NCBI GenBank assembly: GCA_009712635.1
Contig: WASS01000009.1
Coordinates: forward strand, 1 to 64,000
Length of the DNA: 64,000 nt
Reading direction: 5' to 3'
From: Hungatella sp.
GTDB taxonomy: Bacteria > Bacillota > Clostridia > Lachnospirales > Lachnospiraceae
Numbering within the stretch: the first letter of the stretch is position 1; the number at the start of each line of letters is the position of its first letter. A program made the translations under genes and the position numbers. Below, piece after piece: positions 1 through 9,030 of the stretch. The notes under the pieces are model-generated. The model was not told the origin of the DNA and did no database searches. It was given only the letters and a program-made list of their open reading frames with translations.

Positions 1-1
1 C

Positions 2-538
2 CCTGGTGAGGATCGGTTTTGTGTGATTCCAAAGCAGCTTCATACATTGAAGCTATATATGCCACTTACCGTCAGACTCTATGAGAAGAACGAATGGGGC
101 GATACGGAGAATGAACCGGTGGTGCTTGATAACCGAACTGCACTGGCTCATGAAAATGATATAGTTACCGCTCTCTTGAAGGCGCGGATGCCACAGGAAG
201 CAGAGCGCGGTCTCATGGAATATTACGATGAGGATGACAGTATCAACAGAAATGTCCAGTCCTATGTCTTTACGGTAAAACCAGTTAACAGTAAATTGAT
301 GGGAGTAGCTGAGTGCCGGGTACATGGTGAACTGACTGCCGAGGAACTTGACCTTCTCAAGGAGGCAATCATTGGTCAGGCTGCAGATGGGTTAGGCGAA
401 GGCTTCGAGCAGAGGCCGATTAAAACTTTGGCTGGAGAAATCTATGTTAGTTTATGGAATGGCGGCAATAGCTGGAGTATAATGACGCAGGAAGAACTGG
501 AACAGGGGCAGAAGATGGGCGGTATGCAGCTTGGATAA
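2..538 (+). CDS. Unknown ICE accessory protein, 5' end outside the window
   Basis: The frame is already open at base 2, so this is the 3' part of a gene that begins before the window; the first in-frame start visible is a GTG at 23. The roughly 178 residues seen are acidic, have no signal peptide or membrane segment, and belong to no family I recognise. The protein ends in a Gln/Glu-rich stretch followed by MGGMQLG, a C-terminal pattern shared with several unrelated proteins of this element. It lies on the same strand as the next accessory genes but is separated from them by a terminator-like hairpin. A role in the conjugative element is inferred from position only. Confidence 0.6.
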   Translation, partial: PGEDRFCVIPKQLHTLKLYMPLTVRLYEKNEWGDTENEPVVLDNRTALAHENDIVTALLKARMPQEAERGLMEYYDEDDSINRNVQSYVFTVKPVNSKLMGVAECRVHGELTAEELDLLKEAIIGQAADGLGEGFEQRPIKTLAGEIYVSLWNGGNSWSIMTQEELEQGQKMGGMQLG

Positions 539-642
539 TCAATTTCACATAGAAATAACAATATAATTTGCGTTCTTTGGTTTTATTGGAAACTGAGAGA
601 CGCTCTTTTTTTTACAACCTAATAACAAAATAATTATAAATG

Positions 643-677
643 GGCGCTGTCTTTGAAAAAAAGATGGTGCCTTTTTT
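643..677 (+). terminator. Rho-independent terminator or attenuator
   Basis: A 12-bp stem (643-654 with 660-671, some G-U pairs) around a GAAAA loop is followed by six T. It ends about 25 bases before the start codon at 703, so it may act as an attenuator for the next gene as well as a terminator of the previous one. Confidence 0.65.
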
Positions 678-702
678 ATTTTCAGCGGAAGGAGTGCAAA
701 GC

Positions 703-906
703 ATGAATCAAAATACAAAACTAACAGAAAGAAAAGGTGCGGGAGCAACCAGTTTACCCAAACGCTATGGTGTCTCACTTCCACAGGATCTCTCACACTG
801 TGATGGCTGTCCATACCCCCAAGTCGGTTTTATCTGCTGGAGTCCAGATGGAACCTGTATGAGAACGGATGTTGATGCGATCAACCGCCGCAGTAAAGGT
901 AGGTGA
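703..906 (+). CDS. Small four-cysteine protein, possible zinc binder
   Basis: The start at 703 is chosen because AAGGAG lies 8-9 bases upstream; a longer frame from 640 would run through the terminator hairpin. The 67-residue product has a basic Ser/Thr-rich N-terminus and then four cysteines (CDGC, followed by single Cys in FICW and GTC) within about 25 residues, a spacing that could bind one zinc ion. It is followed after 4 bases by an adenine methylase and is probably co-transcribed with it. I do not recognise the family; zinc binding is inferred from cysteine spacing only. Confidence 0.6.
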   Translation: MNQNTKLTERKGAGATSLPKRYGVSLPQDLSHCDGCPYPQVGFICWSPDGTCMRTDVDAINRRSKGR

Positions 907-910
907 ATAA

Positions 911-1843
911 ATGAACAGCATCATCAGCTGGGTGGGCGGAAAGAAGGCGTTGAGAGAGTTGATTTATCAGCGAATGCCCAAAGAGTTCGGACGTTACATT
1001 GAGGTTTTCGGCGGTGGTGGCTGGGTGCTGTTTGGGCGTCCCATGGGTACTGCCATGGAGGTGTATAACGATTTCAACTCCGACCTGGCAAATTTATTCA
1101 AGTGTGCAAAGGAGCAGACTCTTGACCTGGTTCGGGAGCTGAACTTTTTGCCGCTGAACAGCCGGGATGAATTCAGTGTACTGCGCAGGTATCTATCGAA
1201 GAAGGAATTCACCAGCGAGTATCTTTCAAAGGAGCTGGATCTTGCAAAGCATCACCTTCCTCCCCCGGATTATGAGGACATCAGCCAGATCCTTACGGAG
1301 CAAGCGGTAATGAATGATGTCAAGCGTGCTGCAGCCTTTTTCAAACTCATTCGCTACAGCTATGGAAGCGGCTGTACCAGCTTTGGCTGTCAGCCCTTCG
1401 ATATTCGAAAGACCTTCCATCTGCTCTGGCAGGCCAACATTCGTTTAAGGGACACAGTCATTGAAAACAAAGACTTTGAAGATCTCATCCGGCAGTACGA
1501 TCGGGAGAATGCCTTCATTTACTGTGACCCTCCCTACTATCAGACAGAAGGACATTATGCGGTAGAGTTCAGAAAGGAAGATCATTATCGCTTGCGGGAT
1601 ACGCTGACAGTCTGCAAGGGTAAGTTTTTGGTCAGCTACAATGACTGCGAATTTATCCGGGAACTGTACCAGGGCTTTCACATTGAAGCAGTCAGCCGCC
1701 TTAACAATCTGGCACAGCGTTATGACAACGGAAGTGAATACGCGGAGGTATTCATCTCCAACTATGATACCGGGGAACGGCTGAGAGATAGGCCATTACA
1801 AATGAATCTTTTTGATCCTGAACTATTTTTCAGTGAGTGTTAA
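911..1843 (+). CDS. D12-class N6-adenine DNA methyltransferase
   Basis: This 310-residue protein should transfer a methyl group from S-adenosylmethionine to adenine N6 in DNA. The N-terminus has the D12-class glycine motif (SWVGGKKALRELI, then IEVFGGGGWVLF), followed by the conserved VYNDFN segment; the catalytic DPPYY lies near residue 204 after the strand AFIYC. Length fits Dam-type enzymes, which are about 270-310 residues. There is no restriction gene beside it, so it looks like an orphan methylase of the ICE, probably protecting the element from host restriction or marking it. The start ATG at 911 follows the previous stop by 4 bases, indicating translational coupling. The target sequence cannot be read from the protein. 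Confidence 0.9.
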   Translation: MNSIISWVGGKKALRELIYQRMPKEFGRYIEVFGGGGWVLFGRPMGTAMEVYNDFNSDLANLFKCAKEQTLDLVRELNFLPLNSRDEFSVLRRYLSKKEFTSEYLSKELDLAKHHLPPPDYEDISQILTEQAVMNDVKRAAAFFKLIRYSYGSGCTSFGCQPFDIRKTFHLLWQANIRLRDTVIENKDFEDLIRQYDRENAFIYCDPPYYQTEGHYAVEFRKEDHYRLRDTLTVCKGKFLVSYNDCEFIRELYQGFHIEAVSRLNNLAQRYDNGSEYAEVFISNYDTGERLRDRPLQMNLFDPELFFSEC

Positions 1844-1875
1844 CCGGAAAAACAAATATGAAGGAGAAACTTATT

Positions 1876-2319
1876 ATGAAAATTATGAAAACAAAAGTGG
1901 CAGTCGACCCCCAAGGACTTCTGACTATTCCCGTGATTCCTGCCGGACTCACCCATGGTGAACAGGTTGATGTGGTGCTTGCATCCATGGGAGATGAAGC
2001 AGCTCCACTTCTTTTACTTACGCAGGCAGGGATTGAAGTTGCCATACCACTGTGCGCTCTGCCGGAGGAGGATACGCTGGATGAAAAGGCTGAACCAGAG
2101 GCTGAGGATGGTCTTAATCTTCCCGGAGAGGTGATGGATGGGGCGGGGATTTCTGCAGACAGTGATTTGGAAATCATCTGCGGTGATGGTGCTATTGTTA
2201 TTTTAGCCTCGGATTTTTTGAACCGTCTGCCGGAGGAACTAGCTGGGCTCATTCATGAGCTTGGAATTCACTCCGATACTATTCGGGAGGTAATGAGGAA
2301 GGAGGGATACTATTTATGA
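1876..2319 (+). CDS. AbrB-like small acidic protein
   Basis: The start at 1876 is preferred because AAGGAG sits 9 bases upstream; in-frame ATGs further up lack a ribosome site. The 147-residue protein opens with a short beta-type segment (TKVAVDPQGLLTIP) resembling the swapped-hairpin fold of AbrB/MazE proteins, and the rest is strongly acidic. Its stop overlaps the start of the next gene, which has a clearer AbrB domain, so the two may be a diverged duplicate pair or partners. The AbrB resemblance is weak and DNA binding is inferred only from the neighbour. Confidence 0.45.
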   Translation: MKIMKTKVAVDPQGLLTIPVIPAGLTHGEQVDVVLASMGDEAAPLLLLTQAGIEVAIPLCALPEEDTLDEKAEPEAEDGLNLPGEVMDGAGISADSDLEIICGDGAIVILASDFLNRLPEELAGLIHELGIHSDTIREVMRKEGYYL

Positions 2320-2600
2320 ATTCAAAAAAAAAATACCGAATTATTGACTGCAAGGGCCGTGTACTGATTCCAAAGGAGATGCGCTCCGCGTCTGGATTGG
2401 ACTATGGCGATATCGTAAAGATGAATGTCCGACAGGGTGCAGTCAGTATTCAAAAGGTGGAGCTCATCGAGGTGGGAGACCAGTCCCCGGAAGCGGTGGA
2501 AGCCTTCGTCCGTGCAGCCATTAAGCAAATGCCGGACGGCACACGTCTTGGACTGATTGGTGAATTGACTGAGCTTCTTAAGCAGCGGAAGGAGGACTAA
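2316..2600 (+). CDS. AbrB/MazE/SpoVT-type DNA-binding protein
   Basis: The 94-residue product begins with the classical AbrB hairpin: IIDCKGRVLIPKEMRSASGL followed by GDIVKM and VSIQKV. This fold forms dimeric beta-barrels that bind AT-rich operators, as in transition-state regulators and antitoxins. The C-terminal half is helical and ends KQRKED, possibly for oligomerisation. The start ATG overlaps the stop of the preceding gene (ATGA), so the two are coupled. No toxin gene is adjacent, so a regulator of the ICE is more likely than an antitoxin. Confidence 0.75.
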   Translation: MNSKKKYRIIDCKGRVLIPKEMRSASGLDYGDIVKMNVRQGAVSIQKVELIEVGDQSPEAVEAFVRAAIKQMPDGTRLGLIGELTELLKQRKED

Positions 2601-2603
2601 GTT

Positions 2604-3191
2604 ATGGAAGAAAATAAGCTTTTTACCCCTCTGGATTGCCGGAAGATTGGATATGACTTTTCTATTGCCGGCAAGGTTGTCGTTCTTTGTGCCTCCTCTC
2701 TGTCTGAAAATGATAGAAGAGCGGAGAATCAGCTGTATTTTTGTACCGGAGGATTCGGCAGCAAGACCAATCCCAGCGGACGGGCGGTTTTTGCCGTGTC
2801 TCTGGAAAACGGGGAGCAAACACGCTGGAACCGCAGCGATATCATGGGCATTGCAAAGCCAGAAATTCTCACAGACCAGGTCAGGCTCCAGCTTAGTCAG
2901 ATACGCCCGGCAGGAGCGCTGGATTTAAAAAGCCATCAACCGCAGTACAGCGGCTATTGTTTTCTGCCGGATGGCCGCTATACCTCCGGCGTCTGGCTTT
3001 GCAGCCAAAAGGAAATGCAGGAATTTATAGAAATGCAGATGGATTACCAGCATAGAATTATGATCTGCGACCGGAATGATTTTTGCGTATTTGAGATGCA
3101 GGAGGGAAAGCTCCTTTATCCGACGCAGGAAATGCTGGAAGCACATCAAAAGGAACAGGAGCAAAATGGTGGCATGGAGTTTAAGTTATGA
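2604..3191 (+). CDS. Unknown ICE accessory protein with the shared C-terminal tail
   Basis: A 195-residue soluble protein with a good AAGGAGG site. I do not recognise a domain. It is rich in aromatic and charged residues, has no membrane segment, and ends in a Gln/Glu-rich run followed by GGMEFKL, the tail pattern found on several unrelated proteins of this element. It follows the AbrB-like genes with a gap of only 3 bases and precedes the large SLH protein, so it belongs to the same accessory transcription unit. Function unknown. Confidence 0.6.
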   Translation: MEENKLFTPLDCRKIGYDFSIAGKVVVLCASSLSENDRRAENQLYFCTGGFGSKTNPSGRAVFAVSLENGEQTRWNRSDIMGIAKPEILTDQVRLQLSQIRPAGALDLKSHQPQYSGYCFLPDGRYTSGVWLCSQKEMQEFIEMQMDYQHRIMICDRNDFCVFEMQEGKLLYPTQEMLEAHQKEQEQNGGMEFKL

Positions 3192-3243
3192 AGATTACAT
3201 ACTTTAATTGCTTCTATCAAAAAAATGAAAGGAAGGTACTCTC

Positions 3244-6200
3244 ATGACAGATAAAAAAAAGAAGAGGGACGGCATGCTTGCCATCCTCCTTCTATTCCTG
3301 CTGCTTGGCGGCGGTTTTTTTATTTATACCCAGGAGCGTCCGGAATTGTTTATACCGAAGGATGAAATCATTACCCGCGGTGAGTTTGCCGCAATTTTAG
3401 TGAGGGACATTCCGCTAGATACGGCGGACGTAAAAAAAGATACAGCCAGCTTCCCGGATACCCGGGGTCACTGGTCGGAAAAGTATATTGAGGCACTCAT
3501 CAATGCGGGAATCATTGATCCTGCTGATTATCCGGATGGCTTTAAACCAGATGAACCAATTACCCGTGCAGAGATTATCAAGATGCTGGTGCGTATCAGT
3601 GGAAGGGATGAGGAAGCCAAGAATACCAAAGGCCACAGTGGATATGACGATGACAAGGATATTAAAAATAGTGACAAAGGTTATGTCATCATTGGCAGGG
3701 AGGATGACATTATTGGAGATGAGGATGACGGCAAATTGAAGCCGAATAAACCAATCACCAAGGGCGAAGCAGAGAAAATGATTGATAAGACAAAGCCGCT
3801 GCCTATTCCAACCTCAGAAATACCCAAACCAAACCCAGAGCCCACTATGCCTGTTTCGGTGGAGCCTACGCCAGAGAAGCCTACACCTACACCAAAACCC
3901 GGACGGGATTCGGATGACCGCGGTGATTCCGGCCCAGATACGCAGGTGCGCTTTGAGTTTCCCGTCACCGCTCATACCGATACTGAAATTAAAATCATGC
4001 CGGTATGGAAATACATGGAGAACTTTTCCTGGTCATTGACGAAAACTGCTGCGGATGGCTCCGAACAGCCAATGGAGCTTGCCGGTATCGGCACTCTCGG
4101 TCTGGAGGGAGGAACGCTCCAGTTTAAAGAACCAGGGAAATACACCCTGACCGCAGCTGCAAAAAATGTCAGAGGGAAAGAAACTCTGCTTGCTAAAACA
4201 GTGACCATTTATCCGACGATTGACCTGACCTTTGCCCTGCCCAAAATGACTCATACAGACAAATCTGTTACGCTGGACTATTCTTTGGAAGCACTCTATG
4301 GATATGACATTGTGTGGACGGCAGAAAAGAACGGAGAAACAGTTCAGCCAGCCGATATTCTGGACGGTACTCTCTCTAATGAGGGAGGCAGCTTTGTCTT
4401 TAAAAGCAAGGGCACATACACCCTTACTGCCACGATCATGGATAAAACCGGGCGCATCTTTCTCCATACGGAAAGAACAAGAGTCTATCCCGTCGCGGGG
4501 ATTGCATTCACGCTTCCAGAGGCGTCTCACACCGATACCGCCTTGGAAGTTACTACAGCACGAACGAATGCAGATGGATTACTTGTGGTCTGGAGCTTAA
4601 TGAAAAACGGCGAATCGGCTGAAATCAAAGACGAGCTGGAAGGTTCCCTGACGAATTTGGGTGGAAAGATTCGATTTAAGGACAAGGGCATGTATCGGAT
4701 CACCGGAACGCTAACGGATGAAACCGGCAGAGTCTTTGATGCTACGCAAACTATTATTATTTACCCGGTAGGCTCTGTAGGTTTCTACCTGCCAGAAATT
4801 ACACACACGGACAAGAGTGTTCAGGTAGAAGCTACATTCCAGAATCTTGGGACTTCTGAAATCCAGTGGTCACTGACTCGAAACGGTGAAGCAGTCACTC
4901 TTTCTGATTATATTGAAGGAACACTGACCGATAAAAACAGTACCGTCCGCTTTAAGGAAAAGGGAGATTATGTTTTAAAAGCCGCCTTTACAGACCCTGC
5001 CGGACGCAGCTACAGCTATACCTCACCCATTAAGGTTTATCCGGTTCCAGGTATTACCTACCAGCTGCCGGAAACAGCCCATACGGATACCCCCGTTGCT
5101 GTGATTCCCAAAACCATGGATTTGGATGGCTTAACTGTGGAATGGCTGTTAGAGAATAGCTTTGGATTTCAGAATTTTGCGACTTATCTTGATGGTACGC
5201 TGACAAATAACGGCGGCACCATCCGCTTTAAGCACGCCGGAGTTTATGAGCTCATTGCAAGAATCACCGATGAAACCGGGCGTGTATTCCTGTATGAAAC
5301 TGGAGGAAAAATCGAAGTACTTCCGGTACTGTCTCTTTCCTTCGAACTTCAGGAAGCGACTCACACCGACCGAACGATTGACCTGCGCACCCGCGGTAAC
5401 AATAACACATTGCCGGTAGAATGGACGATCACAAAGAATGGAAATCCTGCGGAACTTACCAATGCGCTGGAGGGCAGCCTGAATGCCTATGGAGGGAAAA
5501 TCCGTTTTAAAGAAGTGGGAACTTATACCCTGACAACTTCTATGACAAACGCATTGGGACGGATATTTTCCTACAGTGCCAGTACTACAGTCTATCCAGT
5601 TCCTACGATAACGCTAAATGTACCTCTCGTCTGGTATACAGGTGAAGCCGGAACAGTCACCGTCAGCGGTACGGACCTGGAGAATCTCACTGCCAGCTGG
5701 AAGATTATTCAGGACGAAGGAGGCTTGGAGCCTTATGAGATCTACGCCTCCGGAACCCTTACCAGAATGGGCGGTACAATTACATTCCCTGCAAAGGGGA
5801 AGTATCAGCTGATTTTGACAATGACAGACCCTGCCGGCCGTACCTACGAAAGAGCCCAAAGCTTTACCGTATACCCAATCCCTGATATGAACATAAGTAT
5901 TCCAGCATTGACCTACAGCGGAGATTCTATGGAGGTCAATGCCACAGGTTCCGAGCTGGATAATATGAGTATAGTATGGCTCCTTTCAGTGGATGGCGGG
6001 GCAGCAAAGCCCTATACCCAGCATGCGGATGGCTCTCTTTCTGCGGATGGCGGAAATCTGCGTATCTCTACAGACAAAACAATAGCTGTAAAGCTGATGG
6101 CAGAGGTAACTGATTCCAACAATCGGAATTTCACCTTTACTTCCAATACCGGGGCCATCAAGCCCATTGCTAGTTTCCCATTTACAGTTCCATCTAACGT

Positions 6201-7248
6201 TCACATTGGTTCCGGTTTTCAAGTATCCCTGCCGTCAGCTACCGGACTGGACGGTAGAATCCTTTCGTGGTCATTAACAAAAGGAGGCAATACCACCAGT
6301 TATACCGGAAACCTATCTAACAGCGGAGGTAATATTTCTATCAATGTCGCAGGAAGCTATGTCCTGACTGCCAGCACTACTGACAGCATGGGCAGAACCT
6401 TCAGCTATTCCCAGAGCTTTGCGGTCACTAATAATGCGCCGAACAAGCCAGTCGGATATGCCTCAGTCTATAGAACTGCTCGGAACGGTAAGCTGTTGGT
6501 AAACATTACTGCATCAGCTGCAGACCCGGATGGCGATGCAGTAACGCTGGAATACTCCGGTAACACTTCTGACAGCTACTATGCTGTGGGGACCCATACC
6601 GTTAGGGTACGTGCCAAAGATGCATGGGGGTGGTATTCCGACTGGACGGATATTACCTTTACCGTAACCAATTCTGCACCCAGCACTCCAGTCATTACCC
6701 GTACACCAAACGGAAACAGTATAGCACCCGGTGTTCCTATCACCATTACTGCTTACAGCACAGATCCGGATGGAGATGCCATTACCTACATTTGGGAGGG
6801 GCGACCTGCTGAGACCAGCACAGTGTATCCGCTGGGCAAAAATGTGGTGCGGGTAAAAGCAGTGGATTCCACCGGAGCCGAATCCTCCTGGGCAGCCATT
6901 GTATTCTTTGTAGCTGACCCAAATCGCGGTGGCGGTATGACCCTGACCGGTCCGGAGTCAGTAATTTTAGAGCAGGGTATTTCCGGCGCAACCATCACCA
7001 ACTATACCTTTACTGTGCCACCAGTATCCGGGCATTCTGGAAATGACTATGGTCGTGTCCGAGGCTACAACATCCTGACCGGGCAGTGGGATCAGCTGGA
7101 TTACGGAACCACAACCAACGGCATTACCTTCAGCCGTTCACTTTCACCCGGCATCTACAGTCAGCTGGAATTTTACTACTACACAAATCACGATTGTATG
7201 TATAACAAGAGTAATATTACCTACAGTGTTGAGTTTTACTTCCAGTAA
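3244..7248 (+). CDS. Giant SLH-domain surface protein with nine Ig-like repeats
   Basis: The 1334-residue product starts with a basic tail and a hydrophobic segment (about residues 10-28, LAILLLFLLLGGGFFI) that is a signal or anchor. Next come SLH-type motifs (ITRGEFAAILV, GHWSEKYIEAL, ITRAEIIKMLV), which in other proteins bind secondary cell-wall polymers, then an Asp-rich stretch and a Pro/Thr/Glu linker. From about residue 238 there are nine repeats of about 90-100 residues, each opening with a YPV...LPE..HTD-like stretch and containing a GG.I.FK.KG.Y.L core. Two further fibronectin/cadherin-like repeats (DPDGDA motifs) and a C-terminal beta domain follow. It is probably an adhesin holding donor and recipient cells together. 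The repeats are diverged, so recent expansion is unlikely. Confidence 0.85.
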   Translation: MTDKKKKRDGMLAILLLFLLLGGGFFIYTQERPELFIPKDEIITRGEFAAILVRDIPLDTADVKKDTASFPDTRGHWSEKYIEALINAGIIDPADYPDGFKPDEPITRAEIIKMLVRISGRDEEAKNTKGHSGYDDDKDIKNSDKGYVIIGREDDIIGDEDDGKLKPNKPITKGEAEKMIDKTKPLPIPTSEIPKPNPEPTMPVSVEPTPEKPTPTPKPGRDSDDRGDSGPDTQVRFEFPVTAHTDTEIKIMPVWKYMENFSWSLTKTAADGSEQPMELAGIGTLGLEGGTLQFKEPGKYTLTAAAKNVRGKETLLAKTVTIYPTIDLTFALPKMTHTDKSVTLDYSLEALYGYDIVWTAEKNGETVQPADILDGTLSNEGGSFVFKSKGTYTLTATIMDKTGRIFLHTERTRVYPVAGIAFTLPEASHTDTALEVTTARTNADGLLVVWSLMKNGESAEIKDELEGSLTNLGGKIRFKDKGMYRITGTLTDETGRVFDATQTIIIYPVGSVGFYLPEITHTDKSVQVEATFQNLGTSEIQWSLTRNGEAVTLSDYIEGTLTDKNSTVRFKEKGDYVLKAAFTDPAGRSYSYTSPIKVYPVPGITYQLPETAHTDTPVAVIPKTMDLDGLTVEWLLENSFGFQNFATYLDGTLTNNGGTIRFKHAGVYELIARITDETGRVFLYETGGKIEVLPVLSLSFELQEATHTDRTIDLRTRGNNNTLPVEWTITKNGNPAELTNALEGSLNAYGGKIRFKEVGTYTLTTSMTNALGRIFSYSASTTVYPVPTITLNVPLVWYTGEAGTVTVSGTDLENLTASWKIIQDEGGLEPYEIYASGTLTRMGGTITFPAKGKYQLILTMTDPAGRTYERAQSFTVYPIPDMNISIPALTYSGDSMEVNATGSELDNMSIVWLLSVDGGAAKPYTQHADGSLSADGGNLRISTDKTIAVKLMAEVTDSNNRNFTFTSNTGAIKPIASFPFTVPSNVHIGSGFQVSLPSATGLDGRILSWSLTKGGNTTSYTGNLSNSGGNISINVAGSYVLTASTTDSMGRTFSYSQSFAVTNNAPNKPVGYASVYRTARNGKLLVNITASAADPDGDAVTLEYSGNTSDSYYAVGTHTVRVRAKDAWGWYSDWTDITFTVTNSAPSTPVITRTPNGNSIAPGVPITITAYSTDPDGDAITYIWEGRPAETSTVYPLGKNVVRVKAVDSTGAESSWAAIVFFVADPNRGGGMTLTGPESVILEQGISGATITNYTFTVPPVSGHSGNDYGRVRGYNILTGQWDQLDYGTTTNGITFSRSLSPGIYSQLEFYYYTNHDCMYNKSNITYSVEFYFQ

Positions 7249-7278
7249 GGGTGAATGCATCTGAAGGGAGGAATTTTC

Positions 7279-7839
7279 ATGAGCAACATTGAAATTAGAA
7301 GCAACCGTATTCTCTATTACGGCAACATAGCTGGTTACCTCTCAAGAGAAAAAGCTGTGGTAGATCCCATGTTTCAGACCGATGAGCTGGAGTCCTTTCT
7401 CATAGAAAAGAACGGACTGGAGGTGGAATGGAAGCCCGGTACCTTTGAGAGACTCGCGGCAGGAACCATTGATCCGGAGGGCAACGCAGCACTGCACAAA
7501 CGCTGCCGTGTTTGGCAGCTTGCTTCAGAAGCAGATGTTATGATGAAATTCATCGGTTATGATATATCCACAAGCCGCTTCGGTGAACCGAACCCTGCCA
7601 ACTATCAGGTAGTGTATGACGGCGAGGTGGATACCAATGAGCTGGAAGCACTCTATACGAAATTCAATACCGACCACCCACTGGGCTATGAGGGACATAG
7701 CCTTTCCATGTCCGATGTACTGGAGCTGTATGATGAAACCGGCTGCACTTTTTATTACTGTGACACGATCGGATTTAAAGAAATATCTTTTCAGGAGGTA
7801 CAGCAGGAGCAAGACCAGGGACCACAGATGAAGCTATAG
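7279..7839 (+). CDS. YodL-domain protein
   Basis: The start at 7279 follows GGGAGGAA by 6 bases; the frame extends upstream without a ribosome site. The 186-residue protein has an N-terminal unknown part (to about residue 95) and a C-terminal region resembling the YodL domain: YQVVYDGEV, GYEGHSLSMSDVLELYD, FYYCDTIGFKEI. YodL-type domains occur in many mobile-element proteins; their biochemical role is not established to my knowledge. It ends QDQGPQMKL, one of the shared tails. A small hairpin terminator follows 12 bases after the stop. Confidence 0.7.
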   Translation: MSNIEIRSNRILYYGNIAGYLSREKAVVDPMFQTDELESFLIEKNGLEVEWKPGTFERLAAGTIDPEGNAALHKRCRVWQLASEADVMMKFIGYDISTSRFGEPNPANYQVVYDGEVDTNELEALYTKFNTDHPLGYEGHSLSMSDVLELYDETGCTFYYCDTIGFKEISFQEVQQEQDQGPQMKL

Positions 7840-7850
7840 TCACAAGCATT

Positions 7851-7873
7851 GCAGCAGAAGGGCTGCTTTTTTT
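7851..7873 (+). terminator. Short hairpin with T-tract before spoVG
   Basis: GCAGC and GCTGC pair around a 6-base loop and are followed by seven T. The stem is only 5 bp, so it may attenuate rather than stop transcription. It sits just upstream of the AAGGAGG site of the next gene. Confidence 0.45.
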
Positions 7874-7894
7874 ATATGAAAAGGAGGAACTCAA

Positions 7895-8260
7895 GTGAAT
7901 TCACAGACAACACCTATGAAAATCGATGTAAAAATTGGCTCCATACACCCGGACGGGAATGTCAAGGCGTATGCATCCGTTAACCTAAATGACTGCTTTG
8001 CTATCCGCAACATAAAAATTGTTGATAGTACTAAGGGACTGTTCATTGCAATGCCAAGTTATAAGGCGGGGAGCGGCGAATACAAGGATATCTGCTTTCC
8101 GGTTACGAAAGAATTTCGGGAACAACTAAATCAGGCAGTTTTCCAAGCTTATGATCTTGTTCTAACACAAAATCATGAACAAAACCAGCGGAAAGCCGAG
8201 ATGCCTACTTCGGATCAAATGCCAGAACAGAATACTGGCATACAAATGGCAGGGCTTTGA
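7895..8260 (+). CDS. spoVG: SpoVG-family protein
   Basis: The GTG start at 7895 has AAGGAGG 7-8 bases upstream. The first 90 residues carry the SpoVG core (AYASVNLNDCFAIRNIKIVD, GLFIAMPSYK, YKDICFPVTKEFREQLN), a small nucleic-acid-binding fold found in Firmicutes as a sporulation and cell-division regulator and often carried on ICEs. A Gln-rich extension ends in TGIQMAGL, one of the shared tails and absent from chromosomal SpoVG as I remember it. It lies directly upstream of the Tad operon, which it may regulate; that is inference. Confidence 0.88.
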   Translation: MNSQTTPMKIDVKIGSIHPDGNVKAYASVNLNDCFAIRNIKIVDSTKGLFIAMPSYKAGSGEYKDICFPVTKEFREQLNQAVFQAYDLVLTQNHEQNQRKAEMPTSDQMPEQNTGIQMAGL

Positions 8261-8313
8261 GGTTCAATATTTTATCATCTGATATTAAATAATTATTTTG
8301 GAGGGAAATTATC

Positions 8314-8604
8314 ATGAGAAATCTATTAAATAAGGTAAGATACAAAATGTCAGGTATTTCTGCAACTATTGAAAGTAAGCTGGTATTACTATTTGATAAA
8401 TCAAAAAATACTCTGACTGTTTCAAACGCATGGAAGTTTCTTAGCTCCCAGCGTGGGGAAGGTTTTGTGGATACTGCTATTAAGATTTTAATTTCTGTAG
8501 TCATTGGTGCGTTGGTGTTGTCGGGACTCTATGCCCTGTTTGGAGAAACGGTACTCCCGACTTTGAAAGAGCGCATTGTAGATATGTTCAACTATGGTAA
8601 GTGA
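8314..8604 (+). CDS. Small pilin-like membrane protein (DUF6133-like)
   Basis: The 96-residue protein has a basic N-terminal half and then SQRGEGFVDTAIKILISVVI and a single long hydrophobic helix. The glycine followed by Glu-Gly-Phe-Val-Asp and a hydrophobic stretch looks like a prepilin peptidase site, and the peptidase gene follows immediately with an 11-base overlap. A nearly identical junction (GEGYVDVAVLVL) occurs in the gene at 13930. It is therefore the likely major pilin or pseudopilin of the Tad machinery. The DUF6133 label is from memory. Confidence 0.7.
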   Translation: MRNLLNKVRYKMSGISATIESKLVLLFDKSKNTLTVSNAWKFLSSQRGEGFVDTAIKILISVVIGALVLSGLYALFGETVLPTLKERIVDMFNYGK

Positions 8605-9019
8605 TTGGCCGCATCTGCTGCAGGGCGGCTTTTTTATTGCTTTACTGGTTGCAGCTACCATATGGGATGCAAAAAAACAGATCATTCCTGACGTGATTTG
8701 TCTTGGAATTGCTCTGACCGGGCTTTTGGACTTTACACCGGAAAAATTGTTTGGACTGTTAACCGCTGCAGTGTTTCTGTTTCTTGCGCTTTTCCTGGGT
8801 GGTTTATTCGGCGGCGATATCAAATTTTCGGCCGCAGTGGGTCTGGTGTTGGGCTTTCAAAAGAGTATGACCGGTATGATTTTAGGGCTGATTCTGATGC
8901 TGACATTTCATATGATCCATACTCTGATTTTAAAACGGCACAGGAAGGATATAAAAAAATCATATCCCCTGGCACCTTTTCTTTCAATTGGCTGCCTTGC
9001 AGCTTATTTTTTATGTTAG
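8594..9019 (+). CDS. tadV: Prepilin peptidase, TadV/CpaA type
   Basis: A 141-residue integral membrane aspartic protease that cleaves prepilin leader peptides. Both catalytic motifs are present: WDAKKQIIPD near residue 25 and GGLFGGDIKFSAAVG near residue 73, the second corresponding to the conserved GGGDxK. Four to five hydrophobic segments are visible. It is short, as expected for TadV (A24 family without the methyltransferase domain). The start overlaps the end of the pilin-like gene, suggesting co-translation with its substrate. Confidence 0.88.
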   Translation: MVSDWPHLLQGGFFIALLVAATIWDAKKQIIPDVICLGIALTGLLDFTPEKLFGLLTAAVFLFLALFLGGLFGGDIKFSAAVGLVLGFQKSMTGMILGLILMLTFHMIHTLILKRHRKDIKKSYPLAPFLSIGCLAAYFLC

Positions 9020-9030
9020 GAGGAACATTC

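Noticed and set aside
8698-9030. N-terminal extension of CpaB through tadV
   Set aside because: The frame is open by chance; AGGAGGAA before 9031 and the membrane anchor that follows mark the true start.
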